Assembly: GCA_900755085.1 (NCBI GenBank)
Contig: CAAEFF010000136.1
Span: 1 to 13,447, forward strand
Reading direction: 5' to 3'
DNA: 13,447 bases
Source: an uncultured Streptococcus sp.
GTDB taxonomy: Bacteria > Bacillota > Bacilli > Lactobacillales > Streptococcaceae
Shown here: positions 1 through 7,299 of the stretch, one piece after another
Position numbering within the stretch: the stretch's first letter is position 1
How the letters are laid out: every line of letters starts with the position of its first letter
The notes under the pieces: generated by a model
Told to the model about the DNA's origin: nothing
Seen by the model: the letters and a program-made list of their open reading frames with translations, nothing else
Databases searched by the model: none
Program-made: the position numbers and the translations under genes

Positions 1-108
1 AGAATTCGATTTCGTCGTCCCACCTCCGCACAGTTGAGTAGGGCTGTAAAAGCTGATGAAATCAGCGTATTAGAGCCCACTCAACCACTGCGTCTTGCTC
101 GACAATCC
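1..108. repeat. Structured intergenic sequence, probable dispersed streptococcal repeat
   Basis: The sequence folds into nested stems. TTGAGT (34-39) pairs with ACTCAA (79-84), and GGGCT (41-45) with AGCCC (74-78), with A40 bulged. A perfect inner hairpin, GCTGAT (52-57), loop GAA, ATCAGC (61-66), lies within. CAG (31-33) can pair with CTG (88-90) around a CCA bulge. From memory, near-identical sequence recurs between genes in mitis-group streptococci, usually beside a GAGGCTGGGAC-type terminator as here, but I could not search. Plus-strand frame 1 is open from the left edge to a TGA at 118-120 (39 codons). It has no visible start and looks like a by-product of the repeat, although the tail of a truncated upstream gene cannot be excluded. 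The left boundary lies outside the window. Confidence 0.5.
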
Positions 109-148
109 AAAAACAATTGAGAGGCTAGGACTTTTGTCCCAGCCTCTT
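109..148 (-). terminator. Rho-independent terminator of gor
   Basis: On the minus strand, six bases past the gor stop codon, GAGGCTGGGAC and GTCCTAGCCTC (plus 136-146 and 121-131) form an 11-bp stem with one G-U wobble and an AAAA loop. A further A-T pair sits at its base. A T-rich run follows (the complement of the A run at 109-113). The wobble is a proper pair only in minus-strand RNA; in plus-strand RNA it is an A-C mismatch, so the element serves gor. Confidence 0.8.
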
Positions 149-153
149 ATGTT

Positions 154-1503
154 TTATCTCATTGTCACGAATTCTTCGGATCCGGTTGGGTGAATGGCGA
201 CAGTTGCATCGAAATCGGCTTTTGTCGCTCCCATCTTGATAGCAACTGCAAATCCTTGGATCATTTCATCGACTCCGTATCCAAGACCATGAAGGCCAAC
301 GACCCTTTCTTCGGGACCAGCAGTGATGAGTTTGAATTTTGCTTGCTGGCGGTGTTGGGTTACAGCAGTGTACATGGAAGCAAATTGAGAAGTATAGACT
401 TTGATATTCTCTTTTCCATAAGTTTGCTGGGCTTCTTCCTCCGTTAGGCCAACGGTTCCGATAGCAGGGTGAGAAAAGACAACGGTCGGGATGTTTGTAT
501 AATCCATTTTAGCATTGACTTTTCCATTGAATAGTCGTTCAGAAAGAGTGCGTCCAGCTTTAATAGCGACAGGGGTTAATTCTTTTTCTCCTGTGACATC
601 CCCAAGAGCATAGATTCCTGGAATAACTGTATTCTGGTATTCATCCACTGCAATGAATCCTTTTTCATTTAAGGTGACACCTGCAGCTTCTAGATTGAGA
701 TCCTGGACATTTGGTTTTCGTCCTGTTGCCCAGATAACATGATCTGCCACGTGGCTGGTCATATCCTCAAAATAAATCTTCACACGACCGTCTTCTAATT
801 TTTCAAGCTTCATGGGAACCTTATGTTTGTGAAGCGGAAGGTTTTGTTTTTCCATTTCTTCCATTAAGCCATCGACAATGTAGGAATCAAACTTTCTTAA
901 GGGACGATCACCGCGAACGAAGAGATCGGTCTGAACACCAAGGGCATGGAGCACACCGGCTAGTTCCACTGCGATGTAGCCAGCACCAATAATGGCAACG
1001 GAACTTGGCAATTCTTCCCAAGCAAAGACATCATCAGAAGTTTCGCCAAATTCAGCTCCAGGAACAGAAGGGATGAAAGGATGGGCACCGGTCGCAATCA
1101 CGATATGCTTGGCCTTAACGGTTTCTCCATTGACCTCAACCGTATGAGCATCCACAAAACGGGCACGACCTTCAATCAATTCGACTCCATTGCGTTTGAA
1201 ACTACCATCATAGGAATTACGGGAACGGTCAATATAGGCTTCGCGATTTTTTCTTAAGGTTGCAAAATCAAATTTTGTTTGTTCAGAAGTAAAACCATAG
1301 TCTGGTCCATAATCGCGAATAGCTTCTGCAATTTGTGCACCATACCACATAATCTTTTTAGGCACACATCCTCTGTTGACACAGGTGCCCCCCAATTGTT
1401 TTTCTTCGATGACAGCAGCGCGTGCTCCGTGCTCCCCAGCCCGGTTCATCGTAGCGATTCCTCCACTGCCTCCACCGATTGAAATAATATCAAATTCTTT
1501 CAT
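154..1503 (-). CDS. gor: Glutathione-disulfide reductase
   Basis: FAD- and NADPH-dependent cytoplasmic flavoenzyme that reduces GSSG to glutathione, supporting thiol balance and peroxide tolerance; many streptococci import rather than make glutathione. The 449 aa match the family's usual length. Visible features are the N-terminal FAD-binding GGGSGG (10-15) and the redox-active disulfide CVNRGC (C41 and C46). The NADP-binding Rossmann motif GAGYIAVELAG (173-183) is followed by R197 and R203, the spacing of arginines that select NADPH over NADH. The second FAD motif is YALGDV (298-303). The C-terminal dimer domain carries the catalytic HPTGSEE (H438, E443). The start is set by AGGAGG at 1509-1514 with a 5-nt spacer. 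The gene is monocistronic, with its own promoter and terminator, and divergent from the efflux operon. The cysteine spacing and arginine pair favour Gor over dihydrolipoamide dehydrogenase or mercuric reductase. Confidence 0.95.
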   Translation of the reverse strand: MKEFDIISIGGGSGGIATMNRAGEHGARAAVIEEKQLGGTCVNRGCVPKKIMWYGAQIAEAIRDYGPDYGFTSEQTKFDFATLRKNREAYIDRSRNSYDGSFKRNGVELIEGRARFVDAHTVEVNGETVKAKHIVIATGAHPFIPSVPGAEFGETSDDVFAWEELPSSVAIIGAGYIAVELAGVLHALGVQTDLFVRGDRPLRKFDSYIVDGLMEEMEKQNLPLHKHKVPMKLEKLEDGRVKIYFEDMTSHVADHVIWATGRKPNVQDLNLEAAGVTLNEKGFIAVDEYQNTVIPGIYALGDVTGEKELTPVAIKAGRTLSERLFNGKVNAKMDYTNIPTVVFSHPAIGTVGLTEEEAQQTYGKENIKVYTSQFASMYTAVTQHRQQAKFKLITAGPEERVVGLHGLGYGVDEMIQGFAVAIKMGATKADFDATVAIHPTGSEEFVTMR

Positions 1504-1532
1504 GTTTTCCTCCTAAATGAGATTTCAGATTG

Positions 1533-1561
1533 ATTGTAATATCAATTGTTACAAAAGTCAA
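1533..1561 (-). promoter_or_regulatory. gor promoter, overlapped by a TTGTAA-N9-TTACAA dyad
   Basis: On the minus strand a -35 box TTGACT (plus 1556-1561) and a -10 box TACAAT (plus 1533-1538) are separated by exactly 17 bp, a near-consensus sigma-A promoter that predicts a leader of roughly 20 nt. A hyphenated inverted repeat, TTGTAA (1534-1539) and TTACAA (1549-1554), lies over the -10 box and spacer, where a repressor could block RNA polymerase. No regulator gene is present nearby. Confidence 0.75.
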
Positions 1562-1634
1562 GAGTTTAGCATGTTCCCAAGCATTTAAATTTCATTTTGC
1601 TGTGTCAATTTTAGATAGAAAAGTAAGGAAATAT

Positions 1635-1654
1635 GGTATACTATGGTATAGAAT
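1635..1654 (+). promoter_or_regulatory. Probable extended -10 promoter of the efflux operon
   Basis: TGGTATACT (1635-1642, with TG one base upstream of TATACT) is an extended -10 element. No good -35 lies at the right distance, as is common for TG-type streptococcal promoters. The nonamer TATGGTATA occurs twice, at 1632-1640 and 1642-1650, giving a second possible -10 (TATAGA, 1647-1652) ten bases further on. The operon's ribosome binding site, GGAGA, follows at 1672-1676. Confidence 0.6.
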
Positions 1655-1682
1655 AAAACGCTTTCGTTGATGGAGAAAAACG

Positions 1683-2840
1683 ATGAAGAAATTGAAAAAA
1701 TGGCAACTATTTACAGCCGCAGGTGCGGCAATTGCGGTGATTGGAACAGGAAGTGTGATGGTGTTTTCACATCCAAGTACTCCTGATCAAGCAGTCACTA
1801 AAGAAACTCTAATGGTGCAAACGGTCAAGGATGGCTCGATCGCTTCTTCGGTCTTGTTAACTGGGAAGGTCACTGCCAATCAGGAGCAGTATGTCTATTT
1901 TGATGGAACCAAAGGGGATTTGCAGTCGATTTTGGTCAATGTAGGAGATCAAGTGACGGCCGGTCAGCCAATCGTTCAATATAGCAGTACGGAGGCCCAA
2001 ACAGCTTACGATGCAGCCGTTCGTGCTGTCAATAAGGCAGATCGTCAGTTAAATGATTTACTGACAAATGGTGTGAGCATTGATACGACAGGAGATGAAG
2101 AAGCAGATGCCAAGTCAGCTTCACAGACCCAACGCACTGTTGATTCTCAAGCTAGCGATTTACGAGATGCCAAGTCTGATGCGGTTGATAATATGAACAA
2201 GGCTAAGGCACTTCTGGATGCGACAACAGTCAAGAGTAATACAGATGGCACTGTGGTCGAAGTCAATAAAGATGTTTCAAAATCGACTACAGGGACCAAC
2301 CAAACTCTGGTTCACATTGTGAGCAACGGAAATTTACAAGTCAAAGGGGAATTATCTGAATACAATTTGGCCAATATCTCTGAAGGTCAGGAAGTGGTTC
2401 TCACTTCCAAAGTTTATCCGGATAAAACCTGGACAGGAAAGATTTCTTATGTAGCGAATTATCCGACTGACGCGGGTCAAGCAGGGGCCAATGCAGCAGG
2501 TGGAACACAAGGAAGTGGGGGAGCCAAGTACCCATTCACAGTAGATATTACTAGTGACATTGGGGAACTCAAACAAGGCTTTTCTGTCAATATTGAAGTC
2601 AAAAGTTCTACTCAACATCCCCTTGTTCCCGTGACCAGTGTCATGGCTGATGGAGATACGAGTTATGTATGGACGGTCGAAAATGGTAAGGCTAAGAAAG
2701 TAAAAGTGACGCTTGGTAACGCCGATGCAGAAAACCAGGAAATCTTGTCAGGCTTGAAGAAAGATGCCCAAGTTATTGTGAATCCTAATGAGAAACTGGA
2801 AGATGGAAAAGAGATCGGAAAATATGACAAAATTGATTGA
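1683..2840 (+). CDS. MacA-type membrane-fusion adaptor of an ABC efflux system
   Basis: Extracytoplasmic adaptor of a MacAB-like tripartite-style exporter, annotated in Gram-positives as an 'efflux RND transporter periplasmic adaptor subunit'. It is anchored in the membrane and should stand on the permease encoded two genes on. The 385 aa begin with a Lys-rich stretch and one membrane helix (about 9-28). A half-lipoyl motif follows (about 58-100, containing VGDQVTAGQPI). Next come a predicted helical hairpin of Ala/Asp/Lys-rich sequence (about 102-180, shorter than in Gram-negative MacA), the second lipoyl half (about 183-212) and a beta-barrel region (about 216-310). This is interrupted by a Gly/Ala/Gln linker at 264-281. 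A membrane-proximal domain ends the protein (about 315-380). The start has GGAGA six bases upstream. The gene overlaps the ATPase gene by 17 nt, suggesting translational coupling. From memory, the pneumococcal equivalent (spr0693-0695) also lies beside gor and is linked to antimicrobial-peptide efflux. Confidence 0.9.
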   Translation: MKKLKKWQLFTAAGAAIAVIGTGSVMVFSHPSTPDQAVTKETLMVQTVKDGSIASSVLLTGKVTANQEQYVYFDGTKGDLQSILVNVGDQVTAGQPIVQYSSTEAQTAYDAAVRAVNKADRQLNDLLTNGVSIDTTGDEEADAKSASQTQRTVDSQASDLRDAKSDAVDNMNKAKALLDATTVKSNTDGTVVEVNKDVSKSTTGTNQTLVHIVSNGNLQVKGELSEYNLANISEGQEVVLTSKVYPDKTWTGKISYVANYPTDAGQAGANAAGGTQGSGGAKYPFTVDITSDIGELKQGFSVNIEVKSSTQHPLVPVTSVMADGDTSYVWTVENGKAKKVKVTLGNADAENQEILSGLKKDAQVIVNPNEKLEDGKEIGKYDKID

Positions 2841-3519
2841 ACTAAAAGGAATCAATAAAACCTATAAAAATGGAGACCAAGAACTTCGTGTCTTAAAAGA
2901 CATCGATTTAGAAGTCGAAGAGGGCGAGTTTGTGGCTATTATGGGCCCATCTGGCTCAGGAAAATCAACCTTGATGAACGTCATTGGCTTGTTGGACAGG
3001 CCGACCAGTGGAGAATATTTCCTAGAAGGCCAGGAAGTCGGAAATCTCAGTGAGAAAAAATTAGCGCGTGTTCGAAATGAACAGATTGGTTTTGTCTTTC
3101 AACAATTCTTTCTTCTCTCCAAGCTCAATGCTTTTCAAAATGTAGAACTCCCTCTCATTTATGCAGGGGTTCATCCTACTAAAAGAAAGGAATTAGCTGA
3201 GCAATATCTTGAAAAGGTAGAGCTTCATTCTCGCATGCACCATTTGCCTTCGGAACTCTCTGGAGGTCAAAAACAGCGGGTTGCGATAGCTCGAGCTCTC
3301 GTCAATCAGCCAGCCATCGTCTTAGCAGATGAGCCGACTGGTGCCCTAGATACCAAGACGGGAGAGCAAATAATGGACTTGTTAACCAAGCTGAATCAAG
3401 AAGGAAAGACCATTATCATGGTTACACACGAACCAGAAATTGCAGCTTTTGCTCATCGTCGCATTGTCATTCGTGATGGAGTGATCTCCTCAGATAGCAA
3501 GCTGGAAAGGGGGACCTAA
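2824..3519 (+). CDS. MacB-type ABC transporter ATP-binding protein
   Basis: Cytoplasmic ATPase that powers the exporter by ATP-driven dimerisation under the permease. The 231 aa carry a complete nucleotide-binding domain: Walker A GPSGSGKS (41-48), Q-loop glutamine near 93, signature LSGGQ (145-149), Walker B IVLADE (165-170) with catalytic E170, and switch histidine H202. It belongs to the LolD/MacB/FtsE-like group that pairs with FtsX-type permeases. I start it at the ATG at 2824 (MTKLIELKG), where family members begin. An in-frame ATG at 2788 would add 12 residues, deepen the overlap with the adaptor gene and lacks a better ribosome binding site. The stop codon overlaps the permease start by one base (TAATG). 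No catalytic residue is missing. Confidence 0.93.
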   Translation: MTKLIELKGINKTYKNGDQELRVLKDIDLEVEEGEFVAIMGPSGSGKSTLMNVIGLLDRPTSGEYFLEGQEVGNLSEKKLARVRNEQIGFVFQQFFLLSKLNAFQNVELPLIYAGVHPTKRKELAEQYLEKVELHSRMHHLPSELSGGQKQRVAIARALVNQPAIVLADEPTGALDTKTGEQIMDLLTKLNQEGKTIIMVTHEPEIAAFAHRRIVIRDGVISSDSKLERGT

Positions 3520-4856
3520 TGCAAAATTGGAAATTTGCAATCAGCTCGATTATGAGCCATAAATTACGGTCTTTCTTGACCATGGTGGGGATCATTATAG
3601 GAGTTGCCTCTGTTGTTGTCATCATGGCTCTTGGAGATGGCATGAAAGCTGGTGTTACCAAGACCTTCACTAAGGACCAAGAATATGTACAAATCTCCTA
3701 TTCTCCCAATAAGAGTGGTTATGTGACGGGGATCAATATAGGTCCCTCTGAGGATACAGGAGAAGGCGGAGGCGAAAGTGGCCCTGCAGCTGAGGATCGA
3801 GGGATGGCTGCTCCATCGGATATCGAGGGAGAAAATGCTGAAGATATTGATGGTCAAGTCAAAGAAGCACCACCAGTTGTGCAAGAATCTTGGGTCAAGG
3901 AATTAACCAAGATTCAAGGAATCGATGGCTATTATGTAGGCAATACCTCCAATGCAACCATTGCTTTTCAAAAGAAGAAAGCAGACGGGGTGAATATCCA
4001 AGGGGTAAATGAGACCTATTTTTCTGTCAAGAAGGTGGAACTCCTATCTGGCCGAAAATTAACGCCTGCAGACTATAGTAATTTCTCACGGGTAGTGCTT
4101 CTTGATGAAGGCTTGGCTCAACAATTATTTGGAACGGAAAATCCACTGAATCAGGTGGTCTCTGTTGGGGACAACAATTATCGCGTCGTTGGAATTTTCA
4201 AGGATCCAAATGCAGGGACTGCCCTCTATGGAGCTTCTTCAGGTGGAAGTGCCTTGATGGCCAATACTCAGCTGGCTTCTGAATTCGGAACGGATGAAAT
4301 TCAAAATATTGTCGTCCATGTACCGGATGTGAAACAAATCAAATCCGTTGGGATCGAAGCTGCTCAAAAGCTAACAGAACTTTCAGGTGTTCGCCAAGGG
4401 GAATTCCAAATCTTTAATTTGGATAGCATCCTAGAGGAAACCAACAAAGTGGTCGGAATTATGACGACAGTGATCGGTGCTATTGCAGGGATTTCCCTCT
4501 TAGTTGGTGGGATAGGAGTCATGAATATCATGCTTGTCTCTGTTACCGAACGGACGAGAGAAATCGGTCTTCGCAAGGCTTTGGGAGCAACCCGAGGTAA
4601 GATTCTGGTTCAATTTTTGATTGAGTCTATGGTCTTGACCATCATTGGTGGGCTAATTGGACTTGGCCTTGCTTATGGTGTGAATAGCTTGATTACTACA
4701 CTTGCTGCATCCTCCCTAGAAGGACCGCCGATTATTTCCTTAAATGTTGCTATTGGTAGTATTATTTTCTCTGCATTTGTTGGCATTATATTTGGGATTT
4801 TACCAGCAAATAAGGCTTCTAAGTTAAACCCTATCGAAGCACTGCGTTATGAATAA
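3519..4856 (+). CDS. MacB-type ABC transporter permease (FtsX family)
   Basis: Membrane subunit of the exporter, 445 aa, with the four-helix MacB/FtsX layout. One helix lies near the N terminus (about 18-38), a large extracytoplasmic MacB_PCD-type domain at about 45-305, and three helices at about 313-340, 363-387 and 407-429. The cytoplasmic coupling motif TERTREIGLRKALGAT (343-358) and the C-terminal ANKASKLNPIEALRYE are typical of the family. MacB does not pass substrate through the helices; it moves the outer domain and adaptor to push substrate outward. Residues 75-120 form an acidic, Gly/Pro-rich stretch that looks disordered. The gene overlaps the ATPase stop by one base, with a purine-rich AAAGGGGG just upstream, and is the last of the operon. 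The substrate cannot be read from sequence; antimicrobial peptides or drugs are likely. Confidence 0.93.
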   Translation: MQNWKFAISSIMSHKLRSFLTMVGIIIGVASVVVIMALGDGMKAGVTKTFTKDQEYVQISYSPNKSGYVTGINIGPSEDTGEGGGESGPAAEDRGMAAPSDIEGENAEDIDGQVKEAPPVVQESWVKELTKIQGIDGYYVGNTSNATIAFQKKKADGVNIQGVNETYFSVKKVELLSGRKLTPADYSNFSRVVLLDEGLAQQLFGTENPLNQVVSVGDNNYRVVGIFKDPNAGTALYGASSGGSALMANTQLASEFGTDEIQNIVVHVPDVKQIKSVGIEAAQKLTELSGVRQGEFQIFNLDSILEETNKVVGIMTTVIGAIAGISLLVGGIGVMNIMLVSVTERTREIGLRKALGATRGKILVQFLIESMVLTIIGGLIGLGLAYGVNSLITTLAASSLEGPPIISLNVAIGSIIFSAFVGIIFGILPANKASKLNPIEALRYE

Positions 4857-4861
4857 AAAAT

Positions 4862-4909
4862 AGGAGCGAGTCAGGATGAATGGTTCAGGATTCATCACGC
4901 TCCTTTTTT
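4862..4909 (+). terminator. Terminator of the efflux operon
   Basis: A two-part stem starts just past the permease stop. AGGAGCG (4862-4868) pairs with CGCTCCT (4898-4904), and inside it GATGAAT pairs with ATTCATC. A run of T follows (4904-4909), which identifies an intrinsic terminator on the plus strand. Confidence 0.85.
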
Positions 4910-5090
4910 ATGTTTTTGTTGAATAGTATATCGAAACCTTTTTAATTATCTTGCCTTAGATAGTTCATGCTGTTTGGGGAGTCAACGACGGTGTTCTGAT
5001 ATTTTTGAGTATTCATTCAAGAAGCTGCATTTTTTCTTCTACCTTATTTTTGTTTAATTGGTAAATATTAGTGAATTTCTGGTCTAAATA

Positions 5091-5099
5091 TGATAGAAT
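5091..5099 (+). promoter_or_regulatory. Extended -10 promoter of lysS
   Basis: TGATAGAAT is a TGn-extended -10 box (TAGAAT at 5094-5099); the region 16-17 bp upstream gives only a weak -35. The rest of 4910-5126 is AT-rich and shows no other structure. In particular there is no T-box: the conserved AGGGTGG antiterminator motif is absent. A consensus AGGAGG (5115-5120) sits six bases before the lysS start. Confidence 0.6.
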
Positions 5100-5126
5100 A
5101 AGGAAGAATAACTTAGGAGGTTCCAA

Positions 5127-6617
5127 ATGACTACTGAACATATGGAAGAATTAAATGACCAGCAGATTGTCCGTCGTGAGAAAATGGCGGCCCTTCGTGA
5201 ACAAGGAATCGATCCATTTGGAAAGCGATTCGAACGTACTGCAAATTCAGGTCAATTAAAAGAAAAATATTCAGAATTAGATAAAGAACAACTCCACGAC
5301 TTGAACGAAACAGCTATTATTGCCGGTCGTCTTGTAACAAAACGTGGAAAAGGAAAGGTTGGCTTTGCCCATCTTCAAGACCGAGAAGGTCAAATTCAGA
5401 TCTACGTTCGTAAGGACGCTGTTGGAGAAGAAAACTACGAAATCTTCAAAAAAGCTGACCTTGGAGATTTCCTCGGGGTAGAAGGAGAAGTGATGCGGAC
5501 CGACATGGGTGAGCTTTCAATCAAAGCAACTCACATTACGCATTTATCAAAAGCCCTTCGTCCCTTGCCAGAAAAATTCCACGGACTTTCAGATGTGGAA
5601 ACCATCTACCGCAAACGTTATTTGGATTTGATTTCAAACCGTGAAAGCTTCGAACGTTTCGTAACTCGTTCAAAAATTATTTCTGAAATCCGTCGTTATT
5701 TAGATGGTCAAGGATTCCTTGAAGTGGAAACACCTGTGCTTCACAATGAAGCTGGGGGTGCTGCTGCCAAACCATTTATCACTCACCACAATGCGCAAAA
5801 TATTGACATGGTGCTTCGTATCGCGACTGAGCTCCACTTGAAACGTTTGATTGTTGGTGGGATGGAACGCGTTTACGAAATCGGACGGATCTTCCGTAAC
5901 GAAGGAATGGATGCCACTCACAACCCTGAATTCACTTCGATCGAAGTCTACCAAGCTTACGCTGACTTCCACGATATCATGGATTTAACAGAAGGTATCA
6001 TCCAACATGCTGCTAAAGCGGTCCATGGAGATGGTCCAATTGACTATCAAGGAACAGAAATCAAAATCAACGAACCATTCAAACGGGTTCACATGGTTGA
6101 TGCGATCAAAGAAATCACAGGTATTGACTTCTGGCAAGACATGACCTTTGAAGAAGCTGTAGCACTTGCAAACGAAAAACATGTACCAGTTGAAAAACAC
6201 TACACAGAAGTGGGACAAATTATCAATGCCTTCTTCGAAGAATTTGTTGAAGAAACCTTGACGCAACCAACTTTTGTTTATGGTCACCCAGTAGCAGTGT
6301 CACCTTTGGCTAAGAAAAACCCAGAAGACCCACGCTTCACTGACCGTTTCGAACTCTTCATCATGACCAAAGAGTATGCCAATGCCTTCACGGAATTGAA
6401 TGATCCGATCGATCAATTGCAACGGTTTGAAGCGCAAGCGCGTGCCAAAGAATTGGGAGATGACGAAGCTACAGGCATCGACTATGACTATGTTGAAGCC
6501 CTTGAATATGGTATGCCACCAACAGGTGGACTTGGAATTGGTATTGACCGTCTCGTTATGTTGTTGACAAATGTAACAACGATTCGCGACGTCCTACTCT
6601 TCCCAACTATGAAATAA
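5127..6617 (+). CDS. lysS: Lysyl-tRNA synthetase, class II
   Basis: Charges tRNA-Lys with lysine in the cytoplasm, using ATP through a lysyl-adenylate. The 496 aa match bacterial LysS. An N-terminal OB-fold anticodon-binding domain covers about 60-145, followed by the class II catalytic core. Motif 1 lies near 185-205 (GFLEVETPVL), motif 2 is GRIFRNEGMDATHNPEFT (253-270), and motif 3 is GLGIGIDRLVMLLT (468-481). The ending IRDVLLFPTMK is characteristic of LysS. Codon use is rich in AAC, CGT and GAA, as in highly expressed streptococcal genes, more so than in the neighbours. The gene is a single unit bounded by its own promoter and terminator. Confidence 0.97.
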   Translation: MTTEHMEELNDQQIVRREKMAALREQGIDPFGKRFERTANSGQLKEKYSELDKEQLHDLNETAIIAGRLVTKRGKGKVGFAHLQDREGQIQIYVRKDAVGEENYEIFKKADLGDFLGVEGEVMRTDMGELSIKATHITHLSKALRPLPEKFHGLSDVETIYRKRYLDLISNRESFERFVTRSKIISEIRRYLDGQGFLEVETPVLHNEAGGAAAKPFITHHNAQNIDMVLRIATELHLKRLIVGGMERVYEIGRIFRNEGMDATHNPEFTSIEVYQAYADFHDIMDLTEGIIQHAAKAVHGDGPIDYQGTEIKINEPFKRVHMVDAIKEITGIDFWQDMTFEEAVALANEKHVPVEKHYTEVGQIINAFFEEFVEETLTQPTFVYGHPVAVSPLAKKNPEDPRFTDRFELFIMTKEYANAFTELNDPIDQLQRFEAQARAKELGDDEATGIDYDYVEALEYGMPPTGGLGIGIDRLVMLLTNVTTIRDVLLFPTMK

Positions 6618-6625
6618 GCTAAAAG

Positions 6626-6655
6626 AAAACACTGATCACAAGATCAGTGTTTTTT
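6626..6655. terminator. Bidirectional terminator between lysS and the phosphatase gene
   Basis: AAAACACTGATC (6626-6637), loop ACAA, and GATCAGTGTTTT form a 12-bp stem with T runs on the plus strand and TTTTCTTTT on the minus strand, so it can end transcription from both converging genes. On the minus strand the stem begins inside the TAA stop codon (6654-6656) of the phosphatase gene. Confidence 0.85.
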
Positions 6656-7277
6656 AGTCTTCAATATAAGAGGTGTCGTTCCAAGTGTCTAAGTGATAGT
6701 GCTCAAAATCATCTGTTGTCAGAATCGTCACGCTGGCATTATCTAGTCCGCCATTTTTGCGGAGTTCTCCTGTGTCATAACCAAGCAAGGTTCGAATAGA
6801 AGCTGTCAAATTAGCCCCATGTCCAACGATGAGAACAGTATCGAGCTCTTTTCCTTTCAGGCTTTTTACAAAATCACAGGTACGTTTGGTCGTTTCATAG
6901 ACAGATTCTGCATCAAAGATTTCATTTTGAAAGCGAGCTAGGTTATGGCGAAAGGCATCCATTTGTTGGGGATAGATAGCTGAAATAGTAGAAATTTTAG
7001 CTCCTTCCAATTTTCCCAAATTCCACTCACGAAGAGCAGGCGTTGCTTGCAATTCTAGAGGTGTCTCCAATTGATCGAGGATGATCTGTGCGGTATGGAC
7101 TGTCCGTGGCAGATCACTTGCAAAGGCTGCATCAAAAGGAACAGTAGCTAGGTGCTTTCCTAATTTTTCAAGCTGATGAATAGAGGCTGGTAACAGCGGA
7201 GAATCGCCATTTGATCCCTGAAAACGTCCCTCTTCATTCCATTCTGTCCGTCCGTGTCGAATAAAATATAGTTTCAC
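6654..7277 (-). CDS. Histidine phosphatase family protein (GpmB/PhoE-like)
   Basis: Member of the phosphoglycerate-mutase/acid-phosphatase superfamily, 207 aa with the start chosen here. The phosphate-accepting RHG motif is R7-H8-G9. Supporting active-site residues are R58 (SDLPRT), E84 (LREWNLG) and H153 (VGHG), so the enzyme should be active. It lacks features of the long dPGM glycolytic mutase, so a broad phosphatase role is more likely than glycolysis; the substrate is unknown. I start it at the GTG at 7275-7277, seven bases after AAGGAGA, which gives the family's usual beginning MKLYFIRHG. An ATG 14 codons upstream (7319) would overlap the preceding gene and place the ribosome binding site inside the coding region. 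It is the second gene of an operon, 22 bases after the YbaK-type gene. Confidence 0.88.
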   Translation of the reverse strand: MKLYFIRHGRTEWNEEGRFQGSNGDSPLLPASIHQLEKLGKHLATVPFDAAFASDLPRTVHTAQIILDQLETPLELQATPALREWNLGKLEGAKISTISAIYPQQMDAFRHNLARFQNEIFDAESVYETTKRTCDFVKSLKGKELDTVLIVGHGANLTASIRTLLGYDTGELRKNGGLDNASVTILTTDDFEHYHLDTWNDTSYIED

Positions 7278-7284
7278 AATCTTG

Positions 7285-7291
7285 TCTCCTT
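7285..7291 (-). promoter_or_regulatory. Ribosome binding site that fixes a GTG start for the phosphatase
   Basis: The minus strand reads AAGGAGA here, followed by a 7-nt spacer and GTG at 7275-7277. This spacing is normal and decides for GTG over the upstream in-frame ATG at 7319. Confidence 0.75.
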
Positions 7292-7299
7292 CTCTGTCT

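Noticed and set aside
190..447. Plus-strand open frame of 85 codons
   Set aside because: It lies wholly inside gor on the opposite strand, has no ribosome binding site, and gor is strongly supported by conserved motifs.
2788..2823. Longer ATPase start at 2788
   Set aside because: It adds 12 residues not expected in the family and increases the overlap with the adaptor gene; the ATG at 2824 fits the usual N terminus.
3564..3884. Minus-strand open frame of 106 codons
   Set aside because: Antisense to the permease, His/Ser/Arg-rich with no recognisable domain; a shadow of the coding strand.
4910..5126. Possible T-box or riboswitch before lysS
   Set aside because: Neither the T-box antiterminator motif nor a terminator hairpin lies between the lysS promoter and start; the predicted leader is only about 20 nt.
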